A stretch of DNA of 64,000 nucleotides from Mycobacteriales bacterium (GCA_030447385.1 JAUJOY010000004.1:229150-293149); one strand, 5' to 3'; positions 9,856 to 19,423 are shown, counted from the first letter of the stretch. Made by a program: numbers and translations. The notes: generated by a model not told the origin, from the sequence alone.

Positions 9856-10901
9856 GCGGGCCACCGCTGGTCGAGCGCCTGCGCGCTCAGGCCCGCCACT
9901 GCCAGCGCGCGGGGAGCCCGCTGACCGCCGCGATCCTCTCCGGTGCCGCGGACGACATGGCCGCGGGAGGTCCCACCGCGGCGCTGCTCGACCCGCTCGA
10001 GGACGACCCCCCGGGCACGGTCCCCGCACTGCGCCTCGCGGGGGCGCTGCACCGGCTGGTGCTGGAGCGCCGCGCACCCGCGCTGGCCGTGCACTACCCC
10101 TCGGTCGGCGGCAGCCTCGGCGACGTGTGGCCGCCTGCGCGCGCCGTGATCGAGGAGCAGCTCGACACCCTCCGGGAGCTGGTGAGCCGCCCGGTCCAGA
10201 CCAACGAGGTGGGACGCAGCAGCGCGCTGCTCGGCGGCCTGCTGCACGTCGCCCGGGAGACCGGCCTGCCGGTGCGCCTGCTCGAGATCGGTGCCAGCGG
10301 CGGGCTGAACCTGCTCTTCGACCGCTACGGGCACGAGGTCGCCGACGCGGTCGTGCTGGGTGACCCGTCCAGTCCGGTGCGCCTGCGCGAGCGCTGGCAG
10401 GGCACCCTCCCGCCGTACCACTCCAGGCTCGAGACGGCAGAGCGGGCCGGCTGCGACCCCTGCCCCCTCGACCCCGCCAGCACCGAGGACCGGCTGACGC
10501 TCACGTCGTACGTGTGGGCGGACCAGGTGGAGCGCTTCGAGCGGCTGCGGGCGGCCCTGCAGGTGGCGGCGGCCTCACCGGTGCGAGTCGAGCCGCTGCC
10601 CGCGTCAGCGTTCCTGCAGCGGGAGCTGGCCCGGCCTCGCGCCGGGCTCGCCACCGTCGTGTGGCACTCCGTGGTGCGCCAGTACCTCGAGCCGGCCGAG
10701 CGCGAGCGGGTCTCCACCCTGCTCGCCGGGGCCGGCGGGCGGGCGAGCCCGCAGGCGCCGCTCGCCCACCTGTCCATGGAGCCCGAGCGCGCCGGCGCCG
10801 GGTCGTTCGACTTCCGGGTGAGCCTCACGTCCTGGCCCGGCGGGCGTACCCGCCTGCTCGGGGAGTGCGAGGGGCACGGGCCCCCGCTCGTCTGGCGCTG
10901 A
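9852..10901 (+). CDS. DUF2332 family protein
   Basis: GTG start overlapping previous stop; LLEIGASGGLNLLFDRYGHE and VVWHSVVRQYLEPAERERV typical of DUF2332. Confidence 0.85.
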   Translation: MSGPPLVERLRAQARHCQRAGSPLTAAILSGAADDMAAGGPTAALLDPLEDDPPGTVPALRLAGALHRLVLERRAPALAVHYPSVGGSLGDVWPPARAVIEEQLDTLRELVSRPVQTNEVGRSSALLGGLLHVARETGLPVRLLEIGASGGLNLLFDRYGHEVADAVVLGDPSSPVRLRERWQGTLPPYHSRLETAERAGCDPCPLDPASTEDRLTLTSYVWADQVERFERLRAALQVAAASPVRVEPLPASAFLQRELARPRAGLATVVWHSVVRQYLEPAERERVSTLLAGAGGRASPQAPLAHLSMEPERAGAGSFDFRVSLTSWPGGRTRLLGECEGHGPPLVWR

Positions 10902-10957
10902 CGGTGCAGGCGGACAGTGGTGGGAGGGCCAGAGCCCGTACCGACGAAGGAGTGCAC

Positions 10958-11458
10958 GTGCAGTTCGGCCGCTACTACGAGGAGTTCGAGGTCGGCGCGG
11001 TCTACAAGCACTGGCCGGGCAAGACCGTCACGGAGTACGACGACCACCTGTTCTGCCTGCTCACCATGAACCACCACCCGCTCCACCTCGACGCCAACTA
11101 CGCAGCCACCACCCAGCAGGGGCGCAACGTCGTCGTCGGCAACTACGTCTACTCGCTGCTGCTCGGCATGTCGGTCGCCGACGTCTCGGGCAAGGCGATC
11201 GCCAACCTCGAGGTGGAGAGCCTGAAGCACGTCTTCCCGACCTTCCACGGTGACACCATCTACGGCGAGACCGAGGTCCTCGACAAGACCGAGTCGAAGA
11301 GCAAGGCCGACAGGGGGGTCGTCTCCGTGCAGACCCGTGGCTACAACCAGGACGGTGTCGTCGTGTGCGTCTTCCGACGCAAGGTGATGGTTCCGAAGCG
11401 CCCGGCCGGAGGGGTGCCGGACGGCGGCGAGCAGCCGGGCCGTCCCGTCCCGGTGTGA
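10958..11458 (+). CDS. MaoC-family dehydratase
   Basis: VQFGRYYEEFEVGAVYKHWPGKTVTEYDDHLFCLLTMNHHPLHLD. Confidence 0.9.
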   Translation: MQFGRYYEEFEVGAVYKHWPGKTVTEYDDHLFCLLTMNHHPLHLDANYAATTQQGRNVVVGNYVYSLLLGMSVADVSGKAIANLEVESLKHVFPTFHGDTIYGETEVLDKTESKSKADRGVVSVQTRGYNQDGVVVCVFRRKVMVPKRPAGGVPDGGEQPGRPVPV

Positions 11459-11519
11459 AGCGGACCGCCATGTGGTCCGGGCCGATTGTGCGCAGCCGCA
11501 GACGGGAATAGCCTGAGGC

Positions 11520-11738
11520 ATGACCACACTCGTCGTCCTCACCGTCGTCATCCTCGTCGTGGCTGCCCTGCTCGTGGCGGGTGGAGCGCTGGACCGGCCC
11601 CGCCGGGTCGCCCGCCGGGAGCGCCGCGTGGTGGAGCCCCGCACCCGTGTGGTGGAGCGCCCGGCCCGTCGCGTGGTCGTCGAGGAGGAGGTGCCCGCGC
11701 GCGAGGTCGTACGCGAGGAGCGCCGGATCGTCGAGTAG
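11520..11738 (+). CDS. Small single-TM protein with Arg/Val/Glu-rich tail
   Basis: MTTLVVLTVVILVVAALLVAGGALDRPRRVARRERRVVEPRTRVVERPARRVVVEEEVPAREVVREERRIVE. Confidence 0.55.
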   Translation: MTTLVVLTVVILVVAALLVAGGALDRPRRVARRERRVVEPRTRVVERPARRVVVEEEVPAREVVREERRIVE

Positions 11739-11786
11739 CCCTCGCGGGCACTTGACCTTCTCCTTCCAGCGGCGGACCGTCGACGC

Positions 11787-12410
11787 GTGACCCCGCCCAC
11801 CTGCCCCCGGTGCGGTGCGGACCTGCGACCGCCGAGCCTGATGTCCAGCACCTGGGACTGCGAGCGGCACGGGCCGGTGGCTCCGCTGCACGTCCTCAGC
11901 CGGGTCAGCCCGGACGTCGTGGCCCAGGTGGCCGCGCGCAGCGGGGTTCCGCTGTGGACGCCGTGGCCGCTGCTGCCCGGGTGGACGGTGACCGGGCTCG
12001 CGCAGGCCGGCGACGAGCGTGCGCCCAGCCGGGCAGCCGTGCTGGCGCTGTCCGGCCCCTGCCCGCTCGGCGGGCCGGCCGACCTGCTGCTGGTGGCCGA
12101 GGAGCCGGGCGTGGGACTCGGCGCGCGCTACGCCGGCATCGAGTCGCTCGACCCGGGGGACGTCGTCGCGGGACCGCCCGAGGCCAAGGTCGAGGCTGCC
12201 GGGCACCCCACGGCGCTGTGGCGCAGCGACAGCGCCGGCGACCGGGTGGCCTTCGTCGGGGAGGCGCTCGGGATCTGGCTGTGGGCGGTCCTCTGGCCGC
12301 CGGCCGCGGAGCTGGTGCTGCTCGAGCACGTGATCCTGCACGACCTGCGTGCCGGTGGTCCTGCCCTGCTGGACCTGCCGGTGGGCGCCCCCAGCAGCAG
12401 GCTGGCCTGA
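11787..12410 (+). CDS. DUF6758-like protein with N-terminal zinc-ribbon motif
   Basis: MTPPTCPRCGADLRPPSLMSSTWDCERHGPVAPLHVLSRVSPD; family name from memory. Confidence 0.7.
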   Translation: MTPPTCPRCGADLRPPSLMSSTWDCERHGPVAPLHVLSRVSPDVVAQVAARSGVPLWTPWPLLPGWTVTGLAQAGDERAPSRAAVLALSGPCPLGGPADLLLVAEEPGVGLGARYAGIESLDPGDVVAGPPEAKVEAAGHPTALWRSDSAGDRVAFVGEALGIWLWAVLWPPAAELVLLEHVILHDLRAGGPALLDLPVGAPSSRLA

Positions 12411-13270
12411 CCCCGACCCGCCGCGCCCGCCGGATCGACCTGCACACGCACTCAACCGCGTCCGACGGCACGACGCCGCCGGCGCAGCTCGTCCGGCAGG
12501 CAGCGGCCGCCGGGTTGGACGTGCTCGCCATCACCGACCACGACACGACCTCGGGCTGGGCGGCAGCAGCATCCGCGCTCCCGCCCGGGCTGTCACTGGT
12601 GCGCGGCGCCGAGATCTCCTGCGTACGCGGCGGCATCAGCCTGCATCTGCTCGCCTACCTGTTCGACCCCGCGGAGCCGGTCCTGGCCGGCGCTCTGGCG
12701 CGGCTGCGCGCGGCCAGGGCGGGCCGGGCGCGGCGCATGGCCGAGCTGCTGGAGGCCGGCGGCACGGGGGTGACCTGGGAGCGGGTGCAGCAGCTGGCGG
12801 AGGGGACCGTGGGCCGCCCGCACCTGGCGAGCGCGCTGATCGAGCAGGGGCACGTCGGCTCGATGGCGGAGGCGTTCACGCCGGAGTGGATCGGCTCCGG
12901 CGGCCGCTTCTGGGTGCCCAAGGCCGAGCTCGACGCGGTGGAGGCGGTACGGCTGGTGGTCGGCGCCGGGGGCGTCGCGGTGTTCGCGCACCCCGCCGCC
13001 GCGGCCCGCGGCCCGACCGTGGGGGACGACGTCGTCGCCGAGCTGGCGCGGGCGGGGCTGGCCGGCCTCGAGGTGGAGCATCCCGACCACGACGACCGCG
13101 CCCGCGTACGCCTCCACGCGCTGGCAGGGGAGCTGGAACTGCTCGTGACGGGCAGCAGCGACTTCCACGGCGGCCGCAAGCCGGTGGCGCTGGGGGAGCA
13201 CGTGACGGCGGAGCCCGCCTACGAGCGGCTGGTGGCCGGCGCCTCCGGCGTGCCGGTGCTCGCCGCCTGA
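12407..13270 (+). CDS. PHP-domain metal-dependent phosphoesterase
   Basis: RIDLHTHSTASDGTTPPAQLVRQAAAAGLDVLAITDHDTTSGW; C-terminal TGSSDFHG. Start uncertain: in-frame CTG at 12407 overlaps the upstream stop. Confidence 0.88.
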   Translation: MTPTRRARRIDLHTHSTASDGTTPPAQLVRQAAAAGLDVLAITDHDTTSGWAAAASALPPGLSLVRGAEISCVRGGISLHLLAYLFDPAEPVLAGALARLRAARAGRARRMAELLEAGGTGVTWERVQQLAEGTVGRPHLASALIEQGHVGSMAEAFTPEWIGSGGRFWVPKAELDAVEAVRLVVGAGGVAVFAHPAAAARGPTVGDDVVAELARAGLAGLEVEHPDHDDRARVRLHALAGELELLVTGSSDFHGGRKPVALGEHVTAEPAYERLVAGASGVPVLAA

Positions 13271-13334
13271 CCCATCGCCTTCGGCATCGCCCGCGCAGCC
13301 CACAGGCGCGCAGACCTCCGGGCAGGATGAGCTC

Positions 13335-14000
13335 ATGCGACGTCTGCCCGCCCTCCTGCTCGTGCTCGGAGCAGTCCTCGGCGGCACCGCCGCTGCCGCC
13401 GCAGCCGAGGTGGACGAGGTGGTGCGGGGCCTGCGCGAGCAGCCGCTCTACGTCGACCCGGACAGCACCGTCCAGCCGGACGCCGGCGTCGTGCTCGACG
13501 CGCTGGAGGAGGCAGCCGTGCCGATCTACGTCGTCGTCGTTCCGCAGGCGGATGCCGCTGCGCAGGAGCTGGGCATCGACGGGCTGGTGCTGCGGATCGT
13601 GGAGCGGCTCGATCGGCCGGACGCCGTGGTGCTGGTCGTGACCGACGGGGAGGAGCTGCAGGTCAGCGGCGGCATCCCCGGCGTGGACGCGGTGGCGGCG
13701 CTCGACCGGGTGCTGAGGGCGCGCCTGGAGCAGCCCTTCACCTCCCAGACCCTCACCGGCGCCCTGGTCGACTTCACCGAGCAGGTCAGCGCCGACGCGC
13801 CGCGGGCCGGCGGCGTCAGCCGCCGGACCGTCGGGCTCACGGGTCTGGTGGCGGTGGCGGTGCTGACCGCGGGCTGGCTGTACGTGCGAGCACAGCGCCG
13901 GGTCCTGGACCCCGCTCCGCTTCCCGGCGCGCACCGGCCCGAGGACCCGGCCGGCTGGCAGGGTGCGCGGGCACCGGATCAGGGAATCGTGGAGCCATGA
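13335..14000 (+). CDS. Secreted/membrane-anchored protein (TPM-like, first of a tandem pair)
   Basis: Signal peptide MRRLPALLLVLGAVLGGTAAAAAAEVDEVVRGLREQPLYVDPDS; C-terminal TM segment TVGLTGLVAVAVLTAGWLYV. Confidence 0.65.
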   Translation: MRRLPALLLVLGAVLGGTAAAAAAEVDEVVRGLREQPLYVDPDSTVQPDAGVVLDALEEAAVPIYVVVVPQADAAAQELGIDGLVLRIVERLDRPDAVVLVVTDGEELQVSGGIPGVDAVAALDRVLRARLEQPFTSQTLTGALVDFTEQVSADAPRAGGVSRRTVGLTGLVAVAVLTAGWLYVRAQRRVLDPAPLPGAHRPEDPAGWQGARAPDQGIVEP

Positions 14001-15289
14001 TGCGCCTACGACGTTCCGCGCCGCCGGCTCTGGCGCTGCTCGGGCTGCTCGTCCTGGCAGCGCCCGCCGCCGCCGTCGACTCGGGGGAGGTGGTGGAGCA
14101 GCTGCTCGACCGCCCGGTCTACGTCGAGCCCGGCGCGCCGTACGCCGTCGACGAGCCGCGCGTACGCCAGGTCGTCTCGAACGCGCGTACGCCGGTCTAC
14201 GTCGCTGTCGTGACCGAGGCGACGGTGAACCGGGCGGGCGGCCCGGCCGCCCTGGTCGAGCGGATCGGGGTGGGGACGAAGAACAGCTCGTCGTCCGTCC
14301 TCGTCATCAGCGACCGGGCAGGCACACCCGTGCTCCGCGCTGCGAGCGGACGCCAGGCCCGGGCCGCCGGCGTCGATGCGGGCGCCGCGATCGACCGGGT
14401 CCTGCGCGGCAGCGGCGGACGGTTCGACTCGGCGGCCGCGACGGCGGCGGTCGTGCAGTTCGTCGGGATCCTCGACCAGCAGGCCTCGACCGGCCCCGGC
14501 CGGACCCTCGACGACAGCAGCGGATCCGGCGGCGGGGGTGGTGGTGGCAGCGGCGCGTTGCTCGGTCTGCTGGTCCTCGGGGGTGCCGGGGCCGGGGTGA
14601 TGCTGCTGCGCCGCAACAACAAGCGCCGCCTGAAGTCCCTCGAGGCCGACCGCGCCGACGTCGAGTCGCTGTACGGCCGGCTCGGCAGCGACGTCTCCAC
14701 GCTGGCGCCCGGGGACGACGACGTAGCGCGGCAGGCGCTCGCCGACGCGGCTGAGCGCTACAACGCCACCGGGGCGCTCATGGCCAAGGCGGACACCCCC
14801 GGCGAGTTCGCCGCGGCTCGGCGGACGGCGGCCGAGGGGCTCGCGGCGGCTCGCGTCGTGCGGGAGCGGCTCGGGCTCGACCCGGGTCCGGACGTCCCGC
14901 TGCCACCGGGCTCCGGTCCGCAGCTCGAGGCGCCCGCGCGGGTCCAGGTGGGTGAGGAGGAGTACGAGGGCTCACCCACGTACGAGCCCGGGCGGGGCCA
15001 CTACTACGGCGGCGGGATGCTCGGCGGGCGGATGGTCCCCGGCGGCTGGTACGCCGTCCCGTTCTGGGAGACTCTGCTGCTCGGCAGCATCCTCAGCGGC
15101 GGGCTCGGAGGAGGCTTCGGCGGGTTCGGCGGCGGTTACGAGCGCGGCTACGAGGAAGGCGTCGAGGACGCCACCGATGTCGGCTGGGGTGAGGGCGGCG
15201 GCGGTGGGTTCGAGTGGGGCGGCGGCAGCATCGGCGGCGGCGACTGGGGCGGCGGTGGCGGCGGCGGTGGCGGCGGCGGTAGCTGGTAG
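13997..15289 (+). CDS. Secreted/membrane-anchored protein with Gly-rich C-terminus (second of a tandem pair)
   Basis: Signal peptide, VVEQLLDRPVYVEPGAPYAVDE similar to preceding protein; TM LLGLLVLGGAGAGVMLL; ends GGGSIGGGDWGGGGGGGGGGGSW. Confidence 0.7.
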   Translation: MMRLRRSAPPALALLGLLVLAAPAAAVDSGEVVEQLLDRPVYVEPGAPYAVDEPRVRQVVSNARTPVYVAVVTEATVNRAGGPAALVERIGVGTKNSSSSVLVISDRAGTPVLRAASGRQARAAGVDAGAAIDRVLRGSGGRFDSAAATAAVVQFVGILDQQASTGPGRTLDDSSGSGGGGGGGSGALLGLLVLGGAGAGVMLLRRNNKRRLKSLEADRADVESLYGRLGSDVSTLAPGDDDVARQALADAAERYNATGALMAKADTPGEFAAARRTAAEGLAAARVVRERLGLDPGPDVPLPPGSGPQLEAPARVQVGEEEYEGSPTYEPGRGHYYGGGMLGGRMVPGGWYAVPFWETLLLGSILSGGLGGGFGGFGGGYERGYEEGVEDATDVGWGEGGGGGFEWGGGSIGGGDWGGGGGGGGGGGSW

Positions 15290-15321
15290 CCCTGCGGGCG
15301 GCGCGTGACAGGCTCCTGCGC

Positions 15322-16488
15322 ATGAGCCGGACCCGCTGGACGAGCGCGCGAGCCGACAGCTTCACCGAGTCGGTGATCCGCGAGATGACCCGCCTGTGCA
15401 CCGCCTCCGGCGGGGTCAACCTGGCCCAGGGCTTCCCCGACTTCCCGTGCCCCCAGGAGCTCAAGGACGCGGCGAAGGCGGCCCTCGACAACGACGTCAA
15501 CCAGTACGCCGTGACCTGGGGCGCCAAGGACTTCCGCGACGGCATCGCGGCCAAGGTGGCCGCCACGTACCCCGGGTGGACGGTCGACCCGGAGACCGAG
15601 CTCTGCGTGACCTGCGGGTCGACCGAGGCGATGATCGCCAGCCTGCTCGCCACGGTCGACCCGGGCGAGGAGGTGGTCGTCTTCGAGCCGTTCTACGAGA
15701 ACTACGGCCCCGACGCGGTGCTGAGCGGCGCCGTGCCGCGCTACGTGACCTTGCATGCGCCGGACTGGTCGATCGACGAGGCGGAGCTGCGCGCGGCCTT
15801 CTCCGGCCGGACCAGGGCGATCATCGTCAACACCCCGCACAACCCCACCGGCAAGGTGTTCTCCCGCGCCGAGCTCGACCTGATCAGCGAGCTGTGCCAG
15901 ACCCACGACGCGCTGTGCCTGACCGACGAGATCTACGAGCACATCGTCTACGACGCGGAGCACGTGCCGCCCGCGAGGGTGCCCGGCCTCGAGGACCGCA
16001 CCATCACCATCAACGCCATGTCGAAGACCTACGCGGTCACCGGCTGGCGGGTCGGCTGGACGATCGCCACGCCTGCCATCACCGGCGCCATCCGCAAGGT
16101 GCACGACTTCCTGACGGTCGGCGCCCCCGCCCCGCTGCAGGCGGCGGGGGCGGCGGCCATGGCGCTTCCGGCCGACTACTACGCCGCCACGGCCGCGGCC
16201 TACCGCGAGCGCAGGGACCTGCTGTGCCAGGTGCTGGACCGCGCCGGCTTCACCTTCCGGGTGCCCGACGGTGCCTACTACGTGCTCTGCACGACCGGTG
16301 CGCTCGACCCGGCGCAGGACAGCAGCGCGTTCGCCCGGCGGATCGTGGTGGACCCTGGGGTCGCCGCCGTGCCAGGGACGTCCTTCTACGCCGAGCCCGC
16401 GCACGGCGCCGGCCTGCTGCGCTTCGCCTTCCCCAAGCGCCTCGAGACGCTCCAAGCCGCCGGCGAGCGGCTCGCGCGGCTGGGCTGA
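15322..16488 (+). CDS. PLP-dependent aminotransferase (class I/II)
   Basis: NLAQGFPDFPCPQELKDAAKAALDNDVNQYAVTWGAKDFRDGIAAK; INAMSKTYAVTGWRVGW (PLP lysine). Confidence 0.93.
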   Translation: MSRTRWTSARADSFTESVIREMTRLCTASGGVNLAQGFPDFPCPQELKDAAKAALDNDVNQYAVTWGAKDFRDGIAAKVAATYPGWTVDPETELCVTCGSTEAMIASLLATVDPGEEVVVFEPFYENYGPDAVLSGAVPRYVTLHAPDWSIDEAELRAAFSGRTRAIIVNTPHNPTGKVFSRAELDLISELCQTHDALCLTDEIYEHIVYDAEHVPPARVPGLEDRTITINAMSKTYAVTGWRVGWTIATPAITGAIRKVHDFLTVGAPAPLQAAGAAAMALPADYYAATAAAYRERRDLLCQVLDRAGFTFRVPDGAYYVLCTTGALDPAQDSSAFARRIVVDPGVAAVPGTSFYAEPAHGAGLLRFAFPKRLETLQAAGERLARLG

Positions 16489-16500
16489 GCTCCTGTCCGG

Positions 16501-17403
16501 TCAGGTGGCGGGGGCCCACTCCCACCGCAGGAACTGCTCGGTCACGCGCATCCCGGCCTTCTCGTACAGCGCTACCGCCCCCGTGGGATTGGCGGCGTCG
16601 ACGCCGAGGACGGTTGCCGGCAGGCCGCGCTGGGCGTGGCGGCGGAAGCACTCGTGCAGCAGGGCGGTGCCGAGGCCCTTCCCGCGGAAGTCCGGGGAGA
16701 CCGCCAGCTGGCGCACGAAGCCGTAGTCGCCGACGTCCTGGCTCATGGCCGCCCCCGCCGGCTTGCCCTTCTGCCACGCGACCACGCACATCGCGGCGTC
16801 GAAGCGCGGAGTGTCCAGCAGGAAGGCCGACCACTGCTCCAGCGTGCGCGGACGCTGCCCGCCGATCTCCAGGAAGCAGGTCTCGATCAGCTCGTGCACG
16901 CTCGCATCGTCCGGGCTGCGCTCGAAGGAGCGCACGTCGACCTCGGCGGGCCAGCGCGGCTGCGGCGTGGCGGAGCCCAGCTCGATCCGCATCCGCCAGA
17001 ACTGCCGGGTGGGGGTCCAGCCACGCCGTCGCAGCCGCTCGGCCACTTCGGTGTCGGCGGCCGGAAGGTGGTGCTCGAGCGGGCTGCCGCGCTCCTGCAA
17101 CCAGGCGAGCAGCCGGTCCTGGACGTCGCCCGCACGCGCCGCCGGCGCGGTCACGGTGTCGGCACTGCCATGCGCATCCACCACGGCATAGCCGATCACG
17201 CTGCCGGCCTGCTCGACGACCAGCGTCGACGTGCTGAGGTCGAACCCGGCCTCCTCCCAGTCACCGGTGATGTCGCTCTCGTCGGTGTCCCGCGCACCGC
17301 GGATCGCCTCGTCGTAGAGCCAGTACAGCTCCAGGATCGAGGCCAGGTCGGCGTGCGAGGCGGGGCGGGTCAGCACGTCGCTCCGTCTGCCGGTGCCGGT
17401 CAC
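16501..17403 (-). CDS. GNAT family N-acetyltransferase (two GNAT-like halves)
   Basis: VRQLAVSPDFRGKGLGTALLHECFRRHAQRGLPATVLGVDAANPTGAVALYEKAGMRV. Confidence 0.88.
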   Translation of the reverse strand: MTGTGRRSDVLTRPASHADLASILELYWLYDEAIRGARDTDESDITGDWEEAGFDLSTSTLVVEQAGSVIGYAVVDAHGSADTVTAPAARAGDVQDRLLAWLQERGSPLEHHLPAADTEVAERLRRRGWTPTRQFWRMRIELGSATPQPRWPAEVDVRSFERSPDDASVHELIETCFLEIGGQRPRTLEQWSAFLLDTPRFDAAMCVVAWQKGKPAGAAMSQDVGDYGFVRQLAVSPDFRGKGLGTALLHECFRRHAQRGLPATVLGVDAANPTGAVALYEKAGMRVTEQFLRWEWAPAT

Positions 17404-17702
17404 GCCGAGGCGTCTTGGAGGGCGCGTGCGGCCCGGCGCTGGGCGGCCTCGCGCGCGCTGCGCTCGTGCGCCAGTAGCGGCCCCGCGTCGCTGCGCAGTG
17501 TCGACCCGGCGGCGGTCAGCGCCACCACTCCGCTGGGCCCCCGGTCGAGGAGCCGGACCTTGAGCGAACGCTCGAGTCGTTGCACTCGCTTGGTCAGCGT
17601 GGGCGAGGTGATGTGCAGCCGCGCCGCCGCGCGGCCGTAGTGACCTTCCTCGATCAGGACGAGGAAGCTCTCGACGCAGACCAGATCAAGGTGCACCAGC
17701 AC
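17400..17702 (-). CDS. LysR-type HTH protein lacking an effector-binding domain
   Basis: VHLDLVCVESFLVLIEEGHYGRAAARLHITSPTLTKRVQRLERSLKVRLLDRGPSGVVALTAAG; ends about 100 aa after start and overlaps the GNAT start (GTGA). Confidence 0.72.
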   Translation of the reverse strand: MLVHLDLVCVESFLVLIEEGHYGRAAARLHITSPTLTKRVQRLERSLKVRLLDRGPSGVVALTAAGSTLRSDAGPLLAHERSAREAAQRRAARALQDASA

Positions 17703-17746
17703 GTCCTTCCCCCGCCGCGCACCCTGCCAGCGCGGTGGTGTTCGCG

Positions 17747-17757
17747 CAATCAGATTG
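17747..17757. promoter_or_regulatory. Candidate operator: perfect 11-bp palindrome between the LysR-like and peroxidase genes
   Basis: CAATC-A-GATTG in the divergent intergenic region 17703-17893. Confidence 0.45.
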
Positions 17758-17893
17758 ATCGTCAAGAGGCGGTTCGTCAAAGGAACCGCACCTTGCGGGT
17801 CCTTCGCGGCCCGCGGGACCGTCCCCGTGCGCGAACCCGGATGCCGCGGAAGCGGGCAGCGAGACGACGACATCAGGCGCAGGGAGTTCTGTC

Positions 17894-19393
17894 ATGGCGC
17901 ACGGTTCTGCAGGTCTCGGTGAGACCACCCCGCAGTCGACCTTCTACGACCAGGGCCGGTTCGGGCGCCTGTTCCCGACGCTGCCGCCCTTCGCCGAGGA
18001 CACCCCGATGATCCGCAGCGCCCTGACCGCGCTGGGGGCGGCCGGCGGGCTCATGGACGCCGCTGACGACCTGTCCGACCCGATCTCCCTTGTGGTGGAC
18101 CCGGCGGCGAGCGCCGGCAACCCCAACAACCCGACGATGCCTGCGGGGATGACCTTCCTCGGCCAGTTCCTCGACCACGACATGACGTTCGACCCGACCT
18201 CCAGCCTGGCCCGCCAGCAGGACCCGGAGTCGATCCGCAACTTCCGGATCCCCGCGCTGGATCTCGACAGCGTCTACGGCAGCGGTCCAGGCGCCTCACG
18301 GCACCTCTACGACGCGACGGTCGACGGCGGCCAGACGACGCTGCTCACCGAGCAGATCCCCGGTTCGGGCGCGGTGTCCATCGACGGGTCCGCCCGTCAC
18401 GACCTGCCCCGCAACAGCCAGCAGACCGCGCTGCTCGGCGACCCCCGCAACGACGAGCACCTGATCCTGTCGCAGTTCCACGTGGCGATGCTGCGCTTCC
18501 ACAACCGGGTCGTGGACGACGTGAAGGCCGCGTTCGGCGCCGGCCACACGCCGTCGGAGATCTTCCGGGAGGCGCAGCGGATCGTGCGGTGGCACTACCA
18601 GTGGATCGTGCTGCACGAGTTCCTCGAGGCGACGGTCGGCCCGGCGATGCGCGACCGCGTCCTGGCTGCGCCGCGTCACTACCGCTGGCGCAACTCGCCG
18701 TTCATCCCCGTCGAGTTCTCCGTCGGCGCGTACCGCTTCGGTCACTCGCAGGTCCGGCCGAGCTACCGGGCCAACTTCGCCAAGAACGCGACCGATTCGA
18801 CGCAGCAGTTCTTCGCCCTGATCTTCGATCCGTCGGCTCCGCCCGGCGACGACCCGCCGGACCTTCGCGGCGGGAGGCGGGCGCCGCGACGGTTCGTCGA
18901 CTGGCAGACCTTCTTCGACTTCGGCGACGGCCACGTGCGGCCGAACAAGAAGATCGACACCACGCTGTCGTCCGTGCTGTTCGCACTGATGGGGCAGCCG
19001 CCGGGTGAGGCCACCTCTCTGGCCACGCGCAACCTGCTGTGCAACCTGACGATGAAGGTGCCCTCGGGACAGAAGGTCGCCAAGGCGATGGACCTGGAGG
19101 AGCTCGATCCGCACGAGCTGAAGGACCTCAAGGACTTCCACCTGCAAGGACGCACGCCGCTGTGGTTCTACGTGCTGCGGGAGGCACAGGTGCAGGCCGC
19201 GGGTGAACGGCTCGGCAAGGTCGGCGGGCGGCTGGTGGCGGGGGTGATCATCGGCCTGGTCCGCGGTGACCACCAGTCCTACCTGCGTCAGGACCCCGGG
19301 TGGACCCCGACGTACGGGCCGGGCGGCTCGTTCACGATCGCCGACCTGCTGCGGGCCGCCGGAGTGGTGGCCGCCGTTCCGCCGCCCCCCTGA
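17894..19393 (+). CDS. Animal-type heme peroxidase family protein
   Basis: MTFLGQFLDHDMTFDP and ALDLDSVYGSGP, LILSQFHVAMLRFHNRVVDD, FRFGHSQVRPSY-like segment (YRFGHSQVRPSYRANFA). Confidence 0.92.
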   Translation: MAHGSAGLGETTPQSTFYDQGRFGRLFPTLPPFAEDTPMIRSALTALGAAGGLMDAADDLSDPISLVVDPAASAGNPNNPTMPAGMTFLGQFLDHDMTFDPTSSLARQQDPESIRNFRIPALDLDSVYGSGPGASRHLYDATVDGGQTTLLTEQIPGSGAVSIDGSARHDLPRNSQQTALLGDPRNDEHLILSQFHVAMLRFHNRVVDDVKAAFGAGHTPSEIFREAQRIVRWHYQWIVLHEFLEATVGPAMRDRVLAAPRHYRWRNSPFIPVEFSVGAYRFGHSQVRPSYRANFAKNATDSTQQFFALIFDPSAPPGDDPPDLRGGRRAPRRFVDWQTFFDFGDGHVRPNKKIDTTLSSVLFALMGQPPGEATSLATRNLLCNLTMKVPSGQKVAKAMDLEELDPHELKDLKDFHLQGRTPLWFYVLREAQVQAAGERLGKVGGRLVAGVIIGLVRGDHQSYLRQDPGWTPTYGPGGSFTIADLLRAAGVVAAVPPPP

Positions 19394-19423
19394 CCGCGGC
19401 GGAACCAGGTCTCCAGGCACCTC

